A stretch of DNA of 51,066 bases from Verrucomicrobiota bacterium (lineage in GTDB: Bacteria > Chlamydiota > Chlamydiia > Chlamydiales > Rhabdochlamydiaceae), in assembly GCA_018239665.1 (NCBI GenBank), contig JAFEGV010000008.1, positions 1 to 51,066 of the forward strand, given 5' to 3'. Each line of letters begins with the position of its first letter. The first letter of the stretch is position 1. A program made the translations under genes and the position numbers. This document shows, piece by piece, positions 27,623-35,528 of the stretch. The notes below the pieces were generated by a model, which worked only from the letters and a program-made list of their open reading frames with translations, was not told where the DNA came from and did not search any database.

Positions 27623-28423
27623 ATGTCAGTCAATCCACAAACCGGTCCTTCTGAATATTCAGAGAACATCCAAAGCTCGATCACCGCCATGCAGAACATG
27701 GAAAATAGCATCATGCAAAAAGCTGCCGATAAGCTCCAAACAGAGCTTGGAATGCTTGAAACATTGCCAACAGAGGTCGCTTATTCATTTTCAGTTGCCG
27801 TCATGGGGCAGGCAACGCAGTTGCTGGGCATTAGCCAAGTAGGCGTGCCGTCAGAACAGCTCAATACCCAAAACGCAACGCTGAATATGGTCACCTACAT
27901 TCAATCCCTTTGGAACGATTTATCGGGAAGCGCACAGGGCTACAATTCCAATAACGGCAGCAAACCATCTTCACAGCAATCAGCTGATGCAGAAGACCTG
28001 TATACGGGCTTAAAGGACCTGCAAGGTCTATGCGAAGCTAGCTTGAACCCTAGCAGTCCAGACAGCGGTTGGATGAATCCGAACACGGCCAATTCGATGC
28101 TCAATAGCGTCAATACGATCTTAAATGCGATCACTGATGGTGGTCAGGATACTACCGGCACCTCTATCGCCAATAATATCTTAAACTGGTACGGCTCTTA
28201 CGATTCAAATCCTACAGACTCTCCCTACTCGACTGAGATCAATGATTGCACGAACTCGATGAACACCATGATCAACACGATGAACCAAACTTCATCGGTG
28301 ACGACCGGACTGTTGAAAACCGGGGCTTCAGAGCTTCAGCAGTTTTATGGAGCAGTAGAAAGCTCAGGTCAAAGCCAGACTCAAGCTACGAATTATTTCA
28401 TTCAAAACGAAATCACAAATTAA
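27623..28423 (+). CDS. Cassette 3 protein A (A3), putative type III secreted, function unknown
   Basis: A 266-aa Asn/Ser/Gln-rich protein with an ideal AGGAGG site. The N-terminal helical region has LQTELGMLETLPTEVAYSF and then MGQATQLLGISQVGVPSEQ, which align with A4 (LQYEIGVMESLNPMIACQY, LGQAGTCCMIENAGVPSTE) and more loosely with A2. The middle has WMNPNTANSMLNSVNTILNAI, matching the C-S-S-T-M-ANSMLTPIDAMLGAI region of A4. No signal peptide is present. The family is defined here only by its constant position ahead of translocator genes. Confidence 0.77.
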   Translation: MSVNPQTGPSEYSENIQSSITAMQNMENSIMQKAADKLQTELGMLETLPTEVAYSFSVAVMGQATQLLGISQVGVPSEQLNTQNATLNMVTYIQSLWNDLSGSAQGYNSNNGSKPSSQQSADAEDLYTGLKDLQGLCEASLNPSSPDSGWMNPNTANSMLNSVNTILNAITDGGQDTTGTSIANNILNWYGSYDSNPTDSPYSTEINDCTNSMNTMINTMNQTSSVTTGLLKTGASELQQFYGAVESSGQSQTQATNYFIQNEITN

Positions 28424-28445
28424 TAATTTATAATAAGAGGATATT

Positions 28446-29006
28446 ATGTCCGCTAATCTCACTGTCGACAACAGTAATAATTATCAGTTAGTTTCAGAGG
28501 CAACCGCTGCAGATCCAACAACTGCACCAGCAGCTCCGACTCAGAGTGGATTTGATTTTGATTGCAACGTATTTGCAATCCTAACTCAAGCCCTTTCCGA
28601 TTTGTCCAATAGCGACATGGCGTTAGCTTCGGTGCAATCTCAAGGGATCCTGCAGAATACGGAAGTTGAGTCGGGTTTGTCGCAAGCATCGGAGACGCAG
28701 CTGAATCAGATTGAGAATTCGATGAACACCATTATCAACAATGGCAAATGGACTGATTCCAAAGGCAAATCTCATACCCTCAATTCCCAAACCTGCCAAG
28801 ACCATATGAGCTTACTGAACACAGAGTTCAGCACGGATATGCAGGAAGGCAATATGAACGTTCAAATGGTCCAGGCCAACCTTCAAAACCAAGAGTCGGA
28901 GAGCCAGATGTCGATGGACGCCCTCAAAAATAGCTCTCAACTATTTAACCTTTCAAGCCAGATCTATTCATTTATAAGCAACTTGATTGCATCATCACCG
29001 CTATAA
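28446..29006 (+). CDS. Cassette 3 protein B (B3), small helical secreted-type protein
   Basis: A 186-aa protein paralogous to B2. The N-terminal 40 residues are Ala/Thr/Pro-rich, followed by NVFAILTQALSDLSNSDMA. LNTEFSTDMQEGNMN at about residue 120 is the family signature. The end, SSQIYSFISNLIASSPL, is a hydrophobic helix. AAGAGGA upstream of the ATG supports translation, 22 bases after A3. Unknown function; a secreted filament or tip subunit is one possibility. Confidence 0.75.
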   Translation: MSANLTVDNSNNYQLVSEATAADPTTAPAAPTQSGFDFDCNVFAILTQALSDLSNSDMALASVQSQGILQNTEVESGLSQASETQLNQIENSMNTIINNGKWTDSKGKSHTLNSQTCQDHMSLLNTEFSTDMQEGNMNVQMVQANLQNQESESQMSMDALKNSSQLFNLSSQIYSFISNLIASSPL

Positions 29007-29042
29007 AATAATTAATAAATAAAAAATAAAAAGGAATAATTT

Positions 29043-30659
29043 ATGACAAACCCAACAATTAACATTAATGACCTCATCACTTCGCAGCAGCTTCAAAGCG
29101 TATTGGCGCATGGCGCACCTGCAAAAAATGCCAACGGCACAACCGACCTGGTTAAATTAGCCGCATCGATGCAACAAGCTTTGGAGCAGATTAAAGGCGG
29201 GGTTGATGAAAACGCTGAATTCGAAGCTCCAGCTTCCGACACTGATCTAGCAAGCCTTCTATCCTCTCTGTTTGAGACCGATCCCAAGCTCCCGCAAGCA
29301 AAACAAGCTGCTGCAGCTCCCGCAGCGCCAGCTGCTCCAGAGGCACCCGCTTCTTCAAACCCATCTGGACATACATTCGGCTTTGCCTCGCTTGAATTCT
29401 CAATGGCCATCGTCGGCGCTACGATCACGAAAATGACAACGACCGTTAGCACAACATCTTCTGAGATCAGCGGCATGAACGCGGCAATGGGCAAAGGGAT
29501 GGAAGCTGTTTATGAAAACCTTCAGGCCCAAGCTGCGAGCAATCTGTCAAGCCAAGAGAATGAAAGCGGGTGGGATAAGTTCTGGGGAAAAGTTGGCCAA
29601 GATTTAGGGGCCATCATCTCGGTCGCCTTAATCCTGGGCGGTCTCTTAACAGGAAATTTTGAGGTCTCTTTAGCCGTTGGAACTCTATTCGTTCTAAAAG
29701 AGTCAGGAGCCCTGAGCGGTCTTGCTACCGTCGTTGCAGATGTTTGCATGAAGTTCGATCCAAACATGAGCCAGAAAACAGCCCAAGCGATCGGCGATGT
29801 CGTTGCTGATATTGTCGGAGCGGTTGCTTGCGTGACTGCCGGCCGAATCGGCGCTGCCTTTGAAGATGGAGCAGCAGTTGCTACTGGAGCGGCAAAAGAT
29901 GGCGCAAAAAGCGTTGAAAAACTTACGGAGGACACCGCATCCGATGGGATTGAAATGGAAGATTTCTCCTCATCTTCTTCCGAAAGCGTCGTCGAGCAAT
30001 CTTCTCGCACTATCGAAGAGATGACCACAGAAAACGCCGACATCGAAAAGCCTGAGAAGAAGTTTTTAGCGACCCTGAAAGAGTTTGCTTCTCAAGCTGC
30101 CTCGGCCATCAAAAAGATCAATCCGTTCAGCTACACGCCAAAATTTGTCAATGAGGCAGCTTTGGGTTTTGCCCAGTCTTGGACTGCGACCAACACATCG
30201 AGCGACATTTTGAAAACGATCGATTTTAGCAACCCTACCACACAAAAATGGGTCGAAGGGGTTGTCGGCGGATTAACGGTCTTAACAGACCTGTTTGTCA
30301 GCGGCGGAGCGCTGATGGGAATGGCCGGCGGCGGAACCATACCTAAAAAAACATTCAATGCCCTGCTCTATAAAGGGGTTGAAGCGACAAAACTTCTAGC
30401 TGGCATCGGGCTGGCTACGACAGAAACTGTCGAATCAGGACTGAGCGTCTACCAGGGCGCATTGACAAACCAATACGGCAAAATCCAATCGGAGCTTCAA
30501 ACGACACAATACATGCTCGACACCGTTTCGCAAGACAATCAGATGAACGTCAACTTTTCCTCCCAATTGATCACGCAAAATTTCAGCGAGCTGATCGCTC
30601 TGATGAACGCTCCGGGAAGCGCTCTGTCTGCAGCAGCTGAATCAATGTACCAAGCTTAA
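29043..30659 (+). CDS. CopB/YopB-like type III translocator, cassette 3 (D3)
   Basis: A 538-aa protein. An Ala/Pro-rich linker (AAAPAAPAAPEAPASS, about 82-100) is followed by a conserved helical block (SLEFSMAIVGATITKMTTTV). Hydrophobic region 1 is at about 188-220 (ISVALILGGLLTGNFEVSLA) and region 2 at about 249-267 (GDVVADIVGAVACVTAGRIG), with DVCMKFDPNMSQ between. The signature INPFSYTPKFVNEAALGF then AQSW lies near residue 360. It is closest to D2, with which it shares the region between the membrane segments almost residue for residue. No signal peptide. It is the likely main pore protein of cassette 3. AAAGGAATAA precedes the start. Confidence 0.76.
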   Translation: MTNPTININDLITSQQLQSVLAHGAPAKNANGTTDLVKLAASMQQALEQIKGGVDENAEFEAPASDTDLASLLSSLFETDPKLPQAKQAAAAPAAPAAPEAPASSNPSGHTFGFASLEFSMAIVGATITKMTTTVSTTSSEISGMNAAMGKGMEAVYENLQAQAASNLSSQENESGWDKFWGKVGQDLGAIISVALILGGLLTGNFEVSLAVGTLFVLKESGALSGLATVVADVCMKFDPNMSQKTAQAIGDVVADIVGAVACVTAGRIGAAFEDGAAVATGAAKDGAKSVEKLTEDTASDGIEMEDFSSSSSESVVEQSSRTIEEMTTENADIEKPEKKFLATLKEFASQAASAIKKINPFSYTPKFVNEAALGFAQSWTATNTSSDILKTIDFSNPTTQKWVEGVVGGLTVLTDLFVSGGALMGMAGGGTIPKKTFNALLYKGVEATKLLAGIGLATTETVESGLSVYQGALTNQYGKIQSELQTTQYMLDTVSQDNQMNVNFSSQLITQNFSELIALMNAPGSALSAAAESMYQA

Positions 30660-30691
30660 AAAAATAATAAAAATTAGGGGAAATCATACTT

Positions 30692-31615
30692 ATGGCAACA
30701 CAAATCAACATGCAGGAAACAGCTCCGGCTCCAACTAACTTTCCATGCGGCGGAGTGGGCGGCAGCAACCTAGGCAGCATCACGCCGGCCCTTTTAGAGA
30801 TCGCATCGACCATGATGGAGCTTAACAACTCCTATAATCAGATCGCGATGGACTCAACAAACCTCCAAGGATTGTTCAACAACGAGCAAACCAAAGAGAC
30901 TCGGGAAGAAGGGAAAAAAGGAGCAGCGGCCTGCTATGCTCAAGCTGCCGGATCGTTTGCTTCCGCCGGATGCGATGCAATCTCTACGGGTGTTTCATAT
31001 GGCGCTACGAAAGGATTAAACAATCAGCTGACACAGGAATCCGATGAACTGGACCAATTAAATTCGTTCCAAGGAAAAGTCCAAGATCAGATGACAATGA
31101 AAGGCCGAGATATCGAAATGCAGGAACTCGACGGGCAAGGGAATCCTCTTCGCAGCGGAAACGTCGATGGCAGAATCCAAGAGATGCAGGCAGGGCGCAT
31201 TTCCCAATCGAACATCAACTATGTTCAAAACAACGGGGAAGCTTCTCTCGATGATCAAGCGCTCTCTGGCGCTTCTTCAAAAGAGCTGGATCAGATTAAA
31301 GGACAGACCGATGACCAGGTCAAGAACAAGACCCAATCGATCAATACGCTGCAGAACCAGATCCAAAGCAAAGAAAACCAGATCCGAATGGGATTCGATA
31401 TGTTGAAGCAAGGACTTAATGGCGGATCGCAAGTTGCCCAAGGGATATTTAATGACCAAAAGAGCCAGGCTCAAGCAACAGGGCTCAGCGCTCAGTTCGA
31501 CCAACAGATCCAAACGACCGCCGCCCAGACCGATCAGAAAATGGTCGCCGACGGCGAACAGCAGGTCCTCTCCGTCTTCCAAGCTTTGGCGCAAGCCGGC
31601 CAAGCGATGGTCTAA
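30692..31615 (+). CDS. CopD-position translocon partner, cassette 3 (E3)
   Basis: A 307-aa helical protein related to E2 over its length. It has GGSNLGSITPALLEIASTM at about 27-45, a small-residue segment (SFASAGCDAISTGVSYGATK) as the mildly hydrophobic part, and the signature QVQ-like KVQDQMTMKGRDIEMQELD then RIQEMQAG. The C-terminus is Gln-rich coiled coil. AGGGGAAAT precedes the start. It is the last gene of its operon and is followed by a strong terminator. Confidence 0.72.
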   Translation: MATQINMQETAPAPTNFPCGGVGGSNLGSITPALLEIASTMMELNNSYNQIAMDSTNLQGLFNNEQTKETREEGKKGAAACYAQAAGSFASAGCDAISTGVSYGATKGLNNQLTQESDELDQLNSFQGKVQDQMTMKGRDIEMQELDGQGNPLRSGNVDGRIQEMQAGRISQSNINYVQNNGEASLDDQALSGASSKELDQIKGQTDDQVKNKTQSINTLQNQIQSKENQIRMGFDMLKQGLNGGSQVAQGIFNDQKSQAQATGLSAQFDQQIQTTAAQTDQKMVADGEQQVLSVFQALAQAGQAMV

Positions 31616-31630
31616 TCGTCTCTCTTTTGT

Positions 31631-31662
31631 TGCCGGTCGGTCCTCGACCGGCAGCTTTTTTC
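31631..31662 (+). terminator. Intrinsic terminator of cassette 3
   Basis: TGCCGGTC and GACCGGCA form the stem, followed by GC and a T-run. It lies 15 bases after E3 and directly before the stop codon of the convergent F2 gene. Confidence 0.92.
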
Positions 31663-31663
31663 C

Positions 31664-32680
31664 TTAGTTGTTTGTTAATCCATACGCTTGATTAGCCAAT
31701 GTCAATAGATCTTGCATTACTCCTAAGCAGGAGTTGATCACCCCTTGAAGGGCTGTGATATCATCAGCAGGAAGGGGAAGTCCTGGATCTCCATAGTTTG
31801 TCACATACCAATTACAGATTTGATAGAGCGACTGCGGATCGGAAGGGTCGCTGCCATCAAGGCTCACATTGAAAAATGGAGTCGAAGCAAAGTCCCACAT
31901 TAACGTGAGCAATGGAGGATTTGTTGAAGGATCATTTCCAATCGCTCCTCCGTTCATCGCTGGCCAAAAAGAATTATCAATGGCATACAAGATTGTGAGG
32001 ATCTCACCATTTGTAGCAGGTTGATCGGGATTGTAATCATTAAGCACTTGATACAAATGTTGCAGCGCTTGAATTTCGCTATTTACATCTTGAGTATTTC
32101 CATCGATCCACCAAGAAGGATTTTGCACTCCCATATTCTGGTCTTCTCCAATCCAATCATTCACGTTCACAAAAAGGTTCCATAGTTGACTGTCAGGAAC
32201 ATTTTGCTGCAGCTGTTGCCATTGCGAGGGATTTGCCGATACGGTTTGGCAGAGCTGATAGATCGATTGACCGCAAGGCAGGGTCGTTGTCAGATCGTTT
32301 TGGATTGTTTGCGTAAATGCTGTTAAGGGAGAATTGCTTGGCAAGCTCCCGCCATTTTCTTTCTCGCAAGCTTGATAAGCAGATTCCCAATTGCATACTG
32401 ATTGGGCAAACAGAGTATAGGCTATTTCTTGATTCAAGTTCTGACAGTTCGGGGGAGTCGACGGAGTTGCCGGAGGATTCTTAATGACGTCTCCTAGAAG
32501 CAGGAGGGAATCAAATAATTGCAGCGTTGGATCGTACATCGCTGTGGCCACTGGGTCTGTGGGAGGAGTTTGAGCTTGGGCTAAGCCAGTAGCCTCTTGA
32601 GCCGATGCTGCTTGAGAGAGCAAACTTTGCTGGCTTTGTTGTAACTGTTGAGTTAACAACATGGATTGATTAACCGACAT
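31664..32680 (-). CDS. Putative secreted protein F2, paralogue of F1
   Basis: A 338-aa protein. The N-terminus is Gln-rich (MLLTQQLQQSQQSLLSQAA). It shares the EIAYTLFA-x2-VCNWESAY block with F1, and the two also align around the S-x-NP-x-(D/Q)WQQLQ segment and the TPFF segment. F2 is longer by an insertion around residues 190-260. It is rich in Asn, Cys and Trp, with no signal peptide or membrane segment. GGAGGATAA immediately upstream is a strong ribosome-binding site. It stands alone, convergent with cassette 3 and divergent from K5. Function unknown; its place in the island suggests a secreted protein. Confidence 0.77.
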   Translation of the reverse strand: MSVNQSMLLTQQLQQSQQSLLSQAASAQEATGLAQAQTPPTDPVATAMYDPTLQLFDSLLLLGDVIKNPPATPSTPPNCQNLNQEIAYTLFAQSVCNWESAYQACEKENGGSLPSNSPLTAFTQTIQNDLTTTLPCGQSIYQLCQTVSANPSQWQQLQQNVPDSQLWNLFVNVNDWIGEDQNMGVQNPSWWIDGNTQDVNSEIQALQHLYQVLNDYNPDQPATNGEILTILYAIDNSFWPAMNGGAIGNDPSTNPPLLTLMWDFASTPFFNVSLDGSDPSDPQSLYQICNWYVTNYGDPGLPLPADDITALQGVINSCLGVMQDLLTLANQAYGLTNN

Positions 32681-32896
32681 TTATCCTCCGAAAAATCTAT
32701 TAATAATATCTTAATTTAATTTTAACACATTTTTAATAATGATTCAATAAATTATTTTGCATTTGCAATTAATCAAAAGCTGCTCATGATTAGGGATATA
32801 GAATCTTAAGAAAACGACTGAAAACAAATCAAATAACAGTCTAATTTTCAACATCTTAAGAACAAATCTTCCAAAAGCCCGGGGGACCTAGCCATC

Positions 32897-34486
32897 ATGC
32901 TCTCTCTGATTCAAGAGTTACTGGACAATGAGATCCAAGAAGAGGGAATCAAGAACTCCATCCGCCGGGCTCTTTCTCAAGGGGCATCCATTGAAGCTAT
33001 CCTGACCACTCTTTACAAAACCCATATCCCCTCGATCATCAAGTCCTTCGCTGCAATGCAGAAGGAAAAGCCCTCTCTTGCCAGCTTCCTTGCCACCAAA
33101 CGCCTGCTTTTTGAGACAAAGAAGTGGTTCGATATCAGCATCGAAACCTACCGCGCGTACCCTGCTGAAATGTCAGAGGGGCCTTCATGGGACGCTGAAA
33201 TCCAGAGGGCTGACGGGGCCCTTTTAGAGATCCTCAATGGAATCAATGCCTCCATGCCTGCCATTCGAGAGGCTGCAAAGGCTGATTTCCCGCCCGATTA
33301 CGGTCCCTCATTGCAGAAGATCTTTAAGAAGCTAAGCCAAATCACAGAACACCACATCCGATCTGCTCAAGGGGATCCCGATCAGCAAGAGAGCTGGGCA
33401 AACTTTTTCGCTTCTTCGAAGCAAAACCTCGAGGTCTTTGCCGCCATTGCCATCAAGCAACGGGAGCAATGGCTAGAGGCGCTCTTGCAAAACTGCCGCA
33501 GTCTCTATTTCACAGAGTTTAAAAACCTCCCCTTTTCCCTGCTTTACAGCTGGAAAGGCTCTCTCTACGTGGTCATGAATGTGCTAGGCCAAGTCCTCGG
33601 AGCCGGAGAATCTAAAATTGTGACCAGGGCGGCCGAACTGCAACGAGGCAAGATTTTCGCCTTGGTCAAGCATAAGACGCTCTTCAAAGATATCGATGAA
33701 GAGGAGGCTAAAAATCTCCAGAGCCGCAACTTCATGCAGGCATGGCGGGAATCTGATTTTTTAATCCGTTTGCAGGGCGCCCCGGGGATCATTGCCTTGC
33801 ATGAACGGGTCCCTCTTCCCATTCAAGGGGTCAATACGCTCTTCGAGGTCGAAGACTATTATGAGGACGGATCGTTAGATGCCTATTTTCAAGAAGTGAT
33901 CTATCAAGGGAAGAAGGAAAAGGCCTTTGATACAACGACAGCCCATTCGTTTGCGCTCCAACTGCTTACCGGCCTAACGCGAATCCATGAAGCTGGAATT
34001 GTCCATCGGGATATTAAGCCTGAGAACATCTTGCTCGACTTGGCAGATCCTACAGATCAAAAAGCCGTTATTTGCGACTTTAACGTCGCCTGCACCCATG
34101 AGGAAAAACACTTGCATGCACGAGAGGCGTTCTCCCCTCTTTATGTCGCTCCTGAGTATATTTCGCTCTACATTCGCATGGAGGAGCTGGGCAAACAGGC
34201 TTTAGCTTCAAGCTTCTCCGATAAATTAGATATCTGGTCGATGGGAACCGTCTTCTATCTCTTGTTCTTTTTAGAAAAGCTTCCTTGGCAAATTGAAATT
34301 TCGGGAGAAGAGGAGCTCATCAAGATCTATGAGCTCATTTGCTCCTTGAAAGAGCCTTGGATCCCTCGAAAATTTGAATCTCATCCTTTCTATCCACTGA
34401 TCTTTAACATGACACGGATCGATCCAACAAAGCGGATTGGAGCCAAACAGGCTTTAATCGACTGCCAACGGATCGTCCAAAGCTAA
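32897..34486 (+). CDS. Protein kinase-like protein K5 (candidate T3S effector)
   Basis: A 529-aa protein close to K4. The N-terminal domain (about 1-215) ends in CRSLYFTEFKNLPFSLLYSW. The kinase fold has loop LGAGESKIV and ALVKHK with the conserved Lys. The catalytic loop HRDIKPEN has Asp372, and the metal motif is DFN (Asp394). APEYISLY and LDIWSMG follow. As in K4, all acid/base residues are present except the DFG glycine. GGGGGA lies about 12 bases upstream of the start. It is a single gene between F2 and the convergent cassette 4. With K4 it forms the pair most likely to be enzymatically active. Confidence 0.82.
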   Translation: MLSLIQELLDNEIQEEGIKNSIRRALSQGASIEAILTTLYKTHIPSIIKSFAAMQKEKPSLASFLATKRLLFETKKWFDISIETYRAYPAEMSEGPSWDAEIQRADGALLEILNGINASMPAIREAAKADFPPDYGPSLQKIFKKLSQITEHHIRSAQGDPDQQESWANFFASSKQNLEVFAAIAIKQREQWLEALLQNCRSLYFTEFKNLPFSLLYSWKGSLYVVMNVLGQVLGAGESKIVTRAAELQRGKIFALVKHKTLFKDIDEEEAKNLQSRNFMQAWRESDFLIRLQGAPGIIALHERVPLPIQGVNTLFEVEDYYEDGSLDAYFQEVIYQGKKEKAFDTTTAHSFALQLLTGLTRIHEAGIVHRDIKPENILLDLADPTDQKAVICDFNVACTHEEKHLHAREAFSPLYVAPEYISLYIRMEELGKQALASSFSDKLDIWSMGTVFYLLFFLEKLPWQIEISGEEELIKIYELICSLKEPWIPRKFESHPFYPLIFNMTRIDPTKRIGAKQALIDCQRIVQS

Positions 34487-34510
34487 GTAATTATTCTGCG
34501 CTCCATCAGG

Positions 34511-34543
34511 AATAAAAAAAATGCCAGCTCTTTCGAGCTGGCA
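34511..34543 (-). terminator. Intrinsic terminator of cassette 4 (minus strand)
   Basis: TGCCAGCTC and GAGCTGGCA form a perfect 9-bp stem with loop TTTC at 34522-34543. Read on the minus strand, it is followed by a run of Ts. It closes the A4-E4 operon and may also stop K5 transcription. Confidence 0.9.
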
Positions 34544-34572
34544 CTGATGCCATTGGCAACTGGAGGATAGTG

Positions 34573-35496
34573 TTATACAGCCGAGCTGAGCTGGCCCAGG
34601 GCTTGGAGCGATGACATTGCTTGGCTGATGTCTTGTTGGAACTGTTGTTGCTCCGTTTGCATTGTCGATGTTTGCGCGTTCTGGATATAATCGTCGTTCT
34701 TGCCGTCCGCTTCCGCTTCTGCAGTTACTTTCGCAGAGTAGGCCTGCGCAGCGCTGCCGACGCCTTGGATGGCCTGTTTAACCATATCCGTTTTCATCCG
34801 GTCCATAGACTCTTTAGACTGCAAGTCTGTCATCTTCTTCGTTTGCGCGCTGATGTTGTTGTTAACCTGGTCGTCGATTTGTCCCTTGATCTGATTAAGT
34901 TCATTAGAACTTGAAGCTACGATCGCTTGTTTATTGCGCTCTGCCTTTATTTCATCGTCAGGCATTCCAAGTCGCTTTTCTGCTGCATTAGGAGTGATTT
35001 CCGTTGTAAAGCGTCCCGCTTGCATCTCTTTAATTCGACTCTCTATATTTACATCCCGGATAGGGTTTCCAGCCGCATCAAGCTCTTGCATTTCAAAGGC
35101 GCCATTGTTCGTTGTCAATTTATCTTGCACTTGCGTTTGAATGCCCTTTAATGCATTTCCTTCCGACTCTAGATTTTCGATTTGTTCATAGTAGCCGCTA
35201 TTAGCAAACTTTTGACCAATCATCGATCCGAGATCCGTCAGTCCTGAAAGCAGAGACTGGCCCATTTGCGCCCAGTTTGCAAGAGCAGCTTTAGCGCCCC
35301 TTTCGATGGTTGCTTTGCAGCTAGCCTGGTTGTAGAGGCTCGATGTCTGGTTGGAAGCATTAAAGGCCTCCGACATGTTTCCGCTCACGTTGAGGTTTGC
35401 CTCTGCCATGCTATAGAATGCGCCGGTAACAAGACCTAGATTGCTTCCGCCCAGTTGTTGTGTTGGCTGGTAATTTGGAACGTTAGGTGTACTCAT
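34573..35496 (-). CDS. CopD-position translocon partner, cassette 4 (E4)
   Basis: A 307-aa helical protein. It has QLGGSNLGLVTGAFYSMAEA at about 14-33, matching the GGSN-L/V-G element of E2 and E3. The signature QVQDKLTTNNGAFEMQELD, with RDVNIESRIKEMQAGRF after it, is at about 120-165. The rest is coiled-coil-like with a Gln-rich C-terminus. AAAAAAGGAAAAAA precedes the start. It is the last gene of the leftward operon and is closed by the terminator at 34511-34543. Confidence 0.71.
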   Translation of the reverse strand: MSTPNVPNYQPTQQLGGSNLGLVTGAFYSMAEANLNVSGNMSEAFNASNQTSSLYNQASCKATIERGAKAALANWAQMGQSLLSGLTDLGSMIGQKFANSGYYEQIENLESEGNALKGIQTQVQDKLTTNNGAFEMQELDAAGNPIRDVNIESRIKEMQAGRFTTEITPNAAEKRLGMPDDEIKAERNKQAIVASSSNELNQIKGQIDDQVNNNISAQTKKMTDLQSKESMDRMKTDMVKQAIQGVGSAAQAYSAKVTAEAEADGKNDDYIQNAQTSTMQTEQQQFQQDISQAMSSLQALGQLSSAV

Positions 35497-35528
35497 TTTT
35501 TTCCTTTTTTTATTATTTTTTTTATTGT

